Source of the DNA: Cercospora beticola
Taxonomy: Eukaryota > Ascomycota > Dothideomycetes > Mycosphaerellales > Mycosphaerellaceae
Reading direction: 5' to 3'
DNA: 64,000 nt
Assembly: GCF_033473495.1 (NCBI RefSeq)
Contig: NC_088937.1
Span: 248,001 to 312,000 of the forward strand
Shown here one piece after another: positions 58,087 to 64,000 of the stretch; within the stretch, counting starts at the first letter, position 1; each line of letters starts with the position of its first letter. The notes beneath the pieces were generated by a model. It had not been told where the DNA came from. It made no database searches and was given only the letters and a program-made list of their open reading frames with translations. A program made the translations under genes and the position numbers.

Positions 58087-59956
58087 TCAACGACTCATTG
58101 AGCCTACCTGAGTGTAGGCAGATGACAGCACAGCTTCTTGTATTGTGGTTCTGACTACCTTTCCGGTGGCGTTCAGCGGGAACTTCATTAACTCAAGGTC
58201 GTGAAGACAGAGCAGATGATCTGGAGTGTACACCGGGCCAAGAACCTGCTGCACGTGGTCAATTGCTGCACTTGGTGAGTGCGTGCCCATATTCGCTACA
58301 ATTGCGACTGGCCTATTTCCATGGACCGTATGAGGTATTGCCACAACACAGACCTGTTCCTTCTCGTTAGTGATTGCTTATCGTGTCAATTCACATGAAT
58401 CAGAATCTTACCTGTGTCCCGAGGTACTCCTGCAGACAGTTTTCTATCGACGAAGGCATGATCAACGTGCCGTCGCTGTGCTCGATAGCGTCTTTACGTC
58501 GGCCCAGAATGGTGACGATGCCCTGGTCGTCCATAATAGCAACGTCTCCAGTATTGAACCAACGGGCAGTAGCGTCGACCAGGAAACTGTCCGGGTCTGC
58601 ACCACCCAAGTAGTGCTCGATGATGCTGGAACTGCTGATATGCATCTCTCCTGGCTTGCCTCTCAACGCAATCCGATTCCTTCTTCGATCCCAGACTCGA
58701 ACTGTTGATCCAGCTGCCACGGTCCCAGTTGGGCAGACGCCCCCATGAGTATCAATAAAAGTTGGTGGAGTATCGAAGAATGCCCATTTGAACGCAGCCC
58801 CGCCCTCCGACATGCCATGGTGAGTACAGATTGATGCCTTTGGAAAGATTCTGGCACACTTGTCGAGAACGTCGTTTGTGACGGCGTCGCCACCGATTTG
58901 AATACTTCGCACGGAGCTTGTGGCAAGACTGCAACCCTTTGATACCTCACTCAGACGATGTACCATTGTCGGTGACAGTACAATAAACGTCGCTCCGTGA
59001 TTTTCGATTGCGTCCAGGGTGTCCTCAATGGCGAAGTTTCTGCCAGGCATGACAACCGTACCTCCAGCTTTCCATGTCTGTAGTACCTGAGCCGGTGCAA
59101 TTGCACGAGAGTTATGCAGCTGTTGTAATGCTCGCACACCATTGTCTTCGTTGATGAGCCAAGACCATGAATGCAACATGTGGCTCATGCCCTTTACTCG
59201 CACCGGGCAGCCTTTGGGCTTGCTTGTTGTTCCGGATGTAAAGGTGATCGAATGAATACGGTTTGGATCATCCATTTCTAGTCTCTGGAAGAGTTCCTGC
59301 TCAAAGCCGTGGCTCAGGTTCCCAGTAAGAAGCTCGGAGAACGAGTTGCAATCTCGAGAGATCGTGGGACTGGAGGCAACGCACAATGGCGGCGCCAGCT
59401 TCAGCTTTTGGGCCGCTTCGCGTACCGTCTCCGCTGCATTTTGGTCTGGTAAAACGACAATCGAAGGTCGAAGTGTTCGCAGAGTGTCCTTTAGATGATT
59501 AGAGTCCGATGCTTTGAGCAAGGTCATGTCCATTGTGATCATCGTCAATCGCATCAAGATGGATGCCCATAACAGAATGCAGAATTCTACTCCGTTTGGT
59601 ATGACAATGAGAATCTTTGATCTCTCTCTGGCTCCCAACGTTGTAAGGTTGGACCCCAGTTTTAGAGCGGCGTGGTGTAATTCGTGGTATGTTAAGGTCA
59701 TGCATTTTAGCCCCGGGTTCGATGATAGTTTTCCTGGATTCGAAATGCATTCTGCTTTTAATCTGGCATTCTTGAGATGATCATGTGGTTGATGAGGGCA
59801 TATAACTGCTGGTTCATTGGGACTTCTGTGCAGGCCTTCTTGCAAGTGTTCGAAGATTGATCTGTGTATCGACAACGGACCTCCTGAGATCTGGGCCAAT
59901 TCTTCACTAGCATAAGACTTCTGATAGTCAGACGTTGTCATATTCGAAGTGGCCAT
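58087..59956 (-). CDS. AMP-forming acyl-CoA synthetase/ligase (ANL superfamily)
   Basis: Activates a carboxylic acid as acyl-AMP and normally passes it to CoA or a carrier thiol. 603 residues, two exons (59,956-58,412 and 58,353-58,087) with a 58 bp intron joining LGTQ to VCVVAIP. Core motifs are ITFTSGTTSKPKG (237-249, P-loop), HHGMSEGG, WFNTGDVA, GRRKD, and the C-terminal lysine in NATGKVV. There is no carrier or reductase domain, so it is a stand-alone ligase. The monodictyphenone cluster has a comparable gene (mdpI) with no settled role. It may reactivate atrochrysone-derived acids or make a CoA ester for side-chain transfer. Start at 59,956 avoids a longer frame that begins without ATG. 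Confidence 0.88.
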
Positions 59957-60544
59957 CTGCCTTGGACAGGGTGTGAGAAAAGTGCACCAGTCAATGAGGA
60001 GTCTTGCCAAGCCTTCAGTGAACGTGGCCAGAATCAATGCTATGATGCTACTACCCAGGACTTCTAATCCCACGTCACGTGCTCATACACCATAAGCTAC
60101 CCAATGCAGCAGATGATGGAGAGTATCAGCACTTGGCGCTCCGGCCTGGTAGAGTCGTCCGCGAATTCTGCGATTTTTCGGGTCTCGGGGTTCGGATATT
60201 GCACGCATGCTTCTAGAATCCGAAAAGAATCTCCGTGCCAGATCACCGGATGGAGAGACGCGACGGCTGTCGGGCCATATTTCAGGCTGAGTTGTAGCAC
60301 AATGACTGCCACACGCACATCAACAAGCACGCGAACCTTTGGTGGCTTCGCCAGCTCCTCCAGATGGTACGATTGAGGGCTCTATAAAAGTGTTTCGGAT
60401 CACGCCGACCGCTCATCGCGATCTTGAGAAGAGACTGCTACTTTGCGTGACGATTTGATAGTTTGATGTCATTTCAATGAAGATGGAAGCTACTTAAGTT
60501 GGATTCATGTGAAACCTTGTGGCATTCTATTGCAGCACAAATCA
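59957..60544. other. Intergenic
   Basis: Promoter of the acyl ligase and 3' side of the anthrone oxygenase. A plus-strand frame at about 60,104-60,376 has no recognisable features. Confidence 0.45.
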
Positions 60545-61104
60545 TCAGCTCTCGCCTCGTACCGCTGAAAGTCCCACCAATGCCCCTATTAGTGGGAAGA
60601 AGGACCTGACCAGGTGCAGATAACGCCATCTGCTAACCAGATCTTGCGCATGACTCAATGCCGTGCTGCCTCCAAGGCCGTTGGCCTGTTGAGCTTGCAG
60701 CGCAAAAAGTGTGTTGTTCGTCGGCGCCATGATTGTCAAAGTAAAAGGTATCATAGTGAAGGTCAACAGCGCTGCGAAGGCAAACCGCAGCCACGATCTT
60801 CGTTTCTTTCGTCTTCTGAAAGTGGCAAGGGTGTACAACGAGCAGGTCGCGATCGATAATCCTGGGGCGATTCGATGTCCGTAGTGGTATAGACTGTGCC
60901 ACTGTTCGATCAGGAGTGGCCCGCTTGTGACCGTATCGAGGAGGACTGGCACTGCGAGCAGCGAGAGACTCATCATGGCACCTGTTCAGTAGCTGTTCAG
61001 TATGGTAACGGAAATTTGACAGTTGATCAGTTACCTGACAGAAAAGTTCCAGAAAACACGGCGGCCGTAGGAAGACCCGTGCCGGGAGACTGTCGTTCAG
61101 GCAT
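60545..61104 (-). CDS. Anthrone oxygenase (DUF1772 family, GedH/HypC-like)
   Basis: Cofactor-free membrane oxygenase that converts emodin anthrone to emodin. 168 residues in two exons: 61,104-61,035 and 60,981-60,545, across a 53 bp GTAACTG...GAACAG intron. Exon 1 starts MPERQSPGTGLPTAAVF and the splice creates SGTFLSGAMMSLSLLAVPVL, the family's first membrane helix. Later family marks are QWHSLYHYGHRIAP, MAPTNNTLFALQ and VSRWRYLHLVRSFFPLIGAL. Four hydrophobic helices are visible. No EthD-type decarboxylase partner (GedI-like) was recognised fused or nearby. It is divergent from NTF2-like copy 2. This fixes the pathway as an anthraquinone route. Confidence 0.92.
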
Positions 61105-61497
61105 GGCGGGGATCTTCGAACGATAGTAGTTTCTCTGGGAGCTGGAGAGTATTTGTCGGGCTGATAGTTATGCATGCAAAGGCAGAGTCGTCCACAAGGT
61201 GGTCAATGATAATAGTCGTGATTTGGCGCCGTGTTTGCGGAACACATGAAGCCAACAACCCTGGTTGCATGGAAATTGCAACCGGTGATTGAACGATGGG
61301 AAACTATCATCCGGCCGATAGAACGTGTAGAGGCGGAGCTCGGACTCGTGTTAGAACTAGTGCTCCGGATCAAGCCCGCCTGGAGAGACCGCGTCTTCGA
61401 TCTTGCAAGCAAAGCCTATTCGCTCGCAAGGTCATTCCATCTATCCTGACGAGATTGCAGAACCAAGAATCCATCTGTGTACACCTCAATTACGATC
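61105..61497. promoter_or_regulatory. Divergent promoter, anthrone oxygenase / NTF2-like copy 2
   Basis: 393 bp between head-to-head genes. No defined site is called. Confidence 0.4.
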
Positions 61498-62107
61498 ATG
61501 CCGGCAGATGCACACGTCCAAGCTGCAACTTTGCAGAAGTTTCTCGCAGCATGGAAGTCCTGGAACGCGGAGTCCTGGCTGGCTGTCTTCGACGACAGCT
61601 TCGAGCATATCACAATGCCGCTCAATCTAGGTTTGCCACCGAAGACTAAAGCGGAAGTTGCAGCAACTCTGCCGACGATGATGAGCGCCATAAGAGACTG
61701 CGAGGTACTGCGTCCAATTGGAATGACGAGAGATGTACAGCTTGTTGATGGTAAACTTTTAGTTCAATGTGCACGAAACGGTGCATGATCCGGATCGAAA
61801 CAAAGCTGCTGTGTACTGTACATCGAAAGGGGTCACCGACGTGGGTTCTTGGAACATGGAATGTAAGTAAGGGCAACTCTACTCTCAGTGTCATGCTTGC
61901 GCCACCGAGTATGACTATGAGCAATAATCGAGCCGCTGTACATCCGAGAGAACGCCACTGATGGACTCACGAATCACAGATGCTGCATTTATAACTTTCA
62001 ACGAGACGGGTGACAAGGTTGCCAAGTTCGAGGAGATGATCGATTCGGCATTCATGAAGGAATTCGCGCCCAAGTTCCAGAAACATATGCGTGAACAGGC
62101 CGCCTAG
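61498..62107 (+). CDS. Small NTF2/SnoaL-like protein, copy 2
   Basis: 144 residues, three exons (61,498-61,704; 61,763-61,862; 61,980-62,107). Starts MPADAHVQAATLQKFLAAW and ends MIDSAFMKEFAPKFQKHM, closely matching copy 1 (47,464-47,966). The first exon is again exactly 69 codons and ends before GTACTG. A second intron of 117 bp splits the codon of Tyr in NMEY-AAFITF; copy 1 has no intron there. Unspliced, only a 103-residue fragment is visible. Placement next to the anthrone oxygenase suggests that the duplicated pair works on different intermediates of one pathway, as dehydratase, cyclase or binding protein. The precise reaction is unknown. Confidence 0.83.
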
Positions 62108-62386
62108 ACTTAGATGCAGCGTCTTCATGTGACACTCGTAGTGTCTAAAAACATCTCACAGCTATGTTTCCACTCCCTGTTGAGTCGAATGTTGAGAAAT
62201 GCTGCCACTGCGGACGACGAATCTTGCTTCTGCACGTAACGTATATATTCTACGCCGTAGAAGAGAGAACGAGAGGAGACCACACTCTTGAACTCAAACT
62301 GATCGAGAGAACGGTTGGCTTTGTAGCTCAGAGGATGTCTGCGGGCACCGACCTAGTATCACAGCTATAGAATTTGTACAACTGAT

Positions 62387-63990
62387 CTATGACCAGTCAC
62401 CGTCCAGTAGGTCTTCGACCCTTACACCGTTCTCGATATCTCGTTTGACCTCGTCGATCGACCAAGGCACAAACTTGTGACCCGGAGGAAAGTTGGTGTT
62501 CTGAAACGGAGCATTGGACGTGAGGTGTGCGAAGGCCTGCCCATACTTCTCGTACGCATAAGCCTCCGGATCATGTCGTGTCACCCAGTTCGGAAACCTG
62601 GTTCGGATCTTGGCAGGCTCCCGTTTGATAGCTTCCCAGTCGGTTTCCTGCTTGAGTTGAGAATTGACAAATGTCATTTTCTGCGCACAAGCGACTCTCT
62701 CGTATCGTAGCAGGTTGTAAATCTTACTTCCAAGGCTGACATTGGTTTTGCCGGACAACTGTAGGCATGTTGCTAATGTGACAGCATCTTCGATAGATTG
62801 CGTTGCACCATTGCCTGAAGTAGGCAAAAAGCTGTGAGCGCTGTCTCCGACTTGTACAACATGCCCGCCTGGAGAAGTCCATTGTCTGCGCAAGTCCCGC
62901 CACATCAAGCGCGAGTGCACAATTGTACCCTTTGGAGTCATGCGGACCAGAGCTGGAATCGCAGGGTGCCAGCCTTCGAGAGCGTTGCCCATAGCATTGA
63001 TCGCTTGTTCTGGTGTGACCTCAACTCCCGGAGTCCAAGACTCGTCAGCGGTACCATCGTCCCGTGGAGTGAAACCCCAAGATATGATGTCCCCGTGAAC
63101 CACAATCCCGCAATACATCTTAGGTCCAAGCCAGAATTGCCACACAGACGAATCATCTTTCCACTGTTCTCGGACGATCTCGTTCTGGAATGCATGTTCT
63201 TTGGAGAACGCCACTCGGTAGATTGCCATGCCACTAGGCTTGGGATTGACTGGACTGCCAGATACCAAGTTTGCCGATGCTGTGTTCTGCCCATCAGCAG
63301 CGATCACGACGTCTGCAGTGACGGCTTCGCCGTTCTCCAGTACCACGCCTCCCTTCCTAGCTGGGATGTCTTCAAAGTATGTTTCCACTCGCGCTCCGTA
63401 CTCGATTTCGATTCCGACTCTCTCTACTTGTCGGAGCAGCATCTGGAAAAATCCAATTCTTGGCTGTAAGGCAGCCGTGTACGGGCCTTTACGTCGCTCG
63501 TGCTCTCCAGGATCGTTGAAAGACGGCTTGCATGGCCCGTATATGTGCTCACCGGAATGTTTCTTGTAGTGCATGTCAACGTCGTACTCCACTTCTTTGA
63601 GTTCGGAAACGAGTTCCGGCCAGTGTCGCAAGACCTCGATTGCAGATGGCTGCACTACCATGATATCTCCTGTCAACACAGGCGACTCACTTCTTTCGAG
63701 GATCTTTAGTACATCGTGACCTTTTCTCCAGCATTCCAAAGCGGACATTAAGCCTCCTGGTCCGGATCCAACGATGAGCACCTTCAATCCTGTGGAAAGT
63801 TGACGCCGAGCCAACGAAGCGTTGCCTCCATTCTGATCGGGCTTTTCGTTCTCAGAGATTTCCGCTGTACCGTTAGCGCCATGGCACTTGCTCTCGGCGT
63901 TGCTCTCTAGTGAATCAATGGTCAGTCAGCCTTTCAAGTAGCATCTGTTGCACAAAGCTCACCAGAGTCGATCAACCACGCAGAGTCCAT
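62387..63990 (-). CDS. FAD-dependent monooxygenase (salicylate hydroxylase-like, MdpD-like)
   Basis: Class A flavoprotein hydroxylase using NAD(P)H and oxygen on an aromatic substrate. Two exons: a tiny first one (63,990-63,963, MDSAWLIDS) and 63,906-62,387, joined over a 56 bp GTGAGC...CACTAG intron, giving 515 residues. FAD site GSGPGG is near residues 57-62, the DG motif reads VIAADGQNT, and the ribityl-binding GD motif is GDSAHSFLPTSGNGATQSIE. An N-terminal extension of about 50 residues (GANGTAEISENEKPDQNGG) precedes the Rossmann fold. A comparable monooxygenase occurs in the monodictyphenone cluster. The start lies 10 bp from the window end, so the first exon should be checked against flanking sequence. 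Confidence 0.85.
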
Positions 63991-64000
63991 TGCGCCAACT

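Noticed and set aside
62313..62372. TTTGTAGCTCAGAGG resembles a tRNA A box
   Set aside because: No B box (GGTTCGA-like) follows and no cloverleaf can be drawn.

Overview
The window comes from a filamentous ascomycete (Pezizomycotina), probably a dothideomycete-type plant-associated or saprotrophic fungus. The reasons are short 45-117 bp GT-AG introns, a heavily RIP-mutated transposon island (repeat-induced point mutation, CpA to TpA on both strands), several secreted hydrolases, and a fungal non-reducing polyketide cluster. The class assignment is inference; the sequence shows no species marker.

Left third (1 to about 24,770): a nested graveyard of LTR retrotransposons with no intact gene. 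CpA and TpG are almost gone. Two families are present. One is a Ty3/gypsy chromovirus with its coding strand on minus, 194-196 bp LTRs, the YLDD reverse-transcriptase motif and a chromodomain whose Trp codons have become TAG. The other is a Ty1/copia element. The insertion order can be read: a plus-sense copia is split by a minus-sense copia, which itself received two gypsy insertions (target duplications CTTAT and GATAG). One gypsy holds the front part of a further gypsy copy. RIP fades inside the last copia LTR, which ends 197 bp before the first real gene.

Middle (24,968 to about 40,355): a secretome block. It has a GH92 alpha-mannosidase, two complete subtilisin-type proteases, a spliced 70-residue secreted peptide with 8 cysteines, a secreted orphan protein, a multipass membrane protein, an unknown spliced protein and a tannase/feruloyl esterase.

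Right (42,290 to 63,990): an atrochrysone/emodin-type polyketide cluster resembling monodictyphenone (mdp) and geodin (ged) clusters. It contains a SAT-KS-AT-PT-ACP synthase without thioesterase, the partner metallo-beta-lactamase thioesterase in a divergent pair with it, a DUF1772 anthrone oxygenase (first exon recovered by splicing), a questin-oxidase-like DUF4243 protein, an NmrA-like oxidoreductase, an SDR, a SAM methyltransferase, a FAD monooxygenase and an AMP-forming acyl ligase. Unusual extras are a GMC oxidoreductase with a signal peptide and two paralogous small NTF2/SnoaL-like proteins. Expected route: the PKS builds an octaketide, the MBL enzyme releases atrochrysone carboxylic acid, loss of CO2 and water gives emodin anthrone, the DUF1772 enzyme makes emodin, and tailoring enzymes methylate, reduce and possibly open the anthraquinone ring. 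No transcription factor, transporter, P450, versicolorin-reductase-type ketoreductase or decarboxylase was recognised, so the cluster may continue past the right edge.
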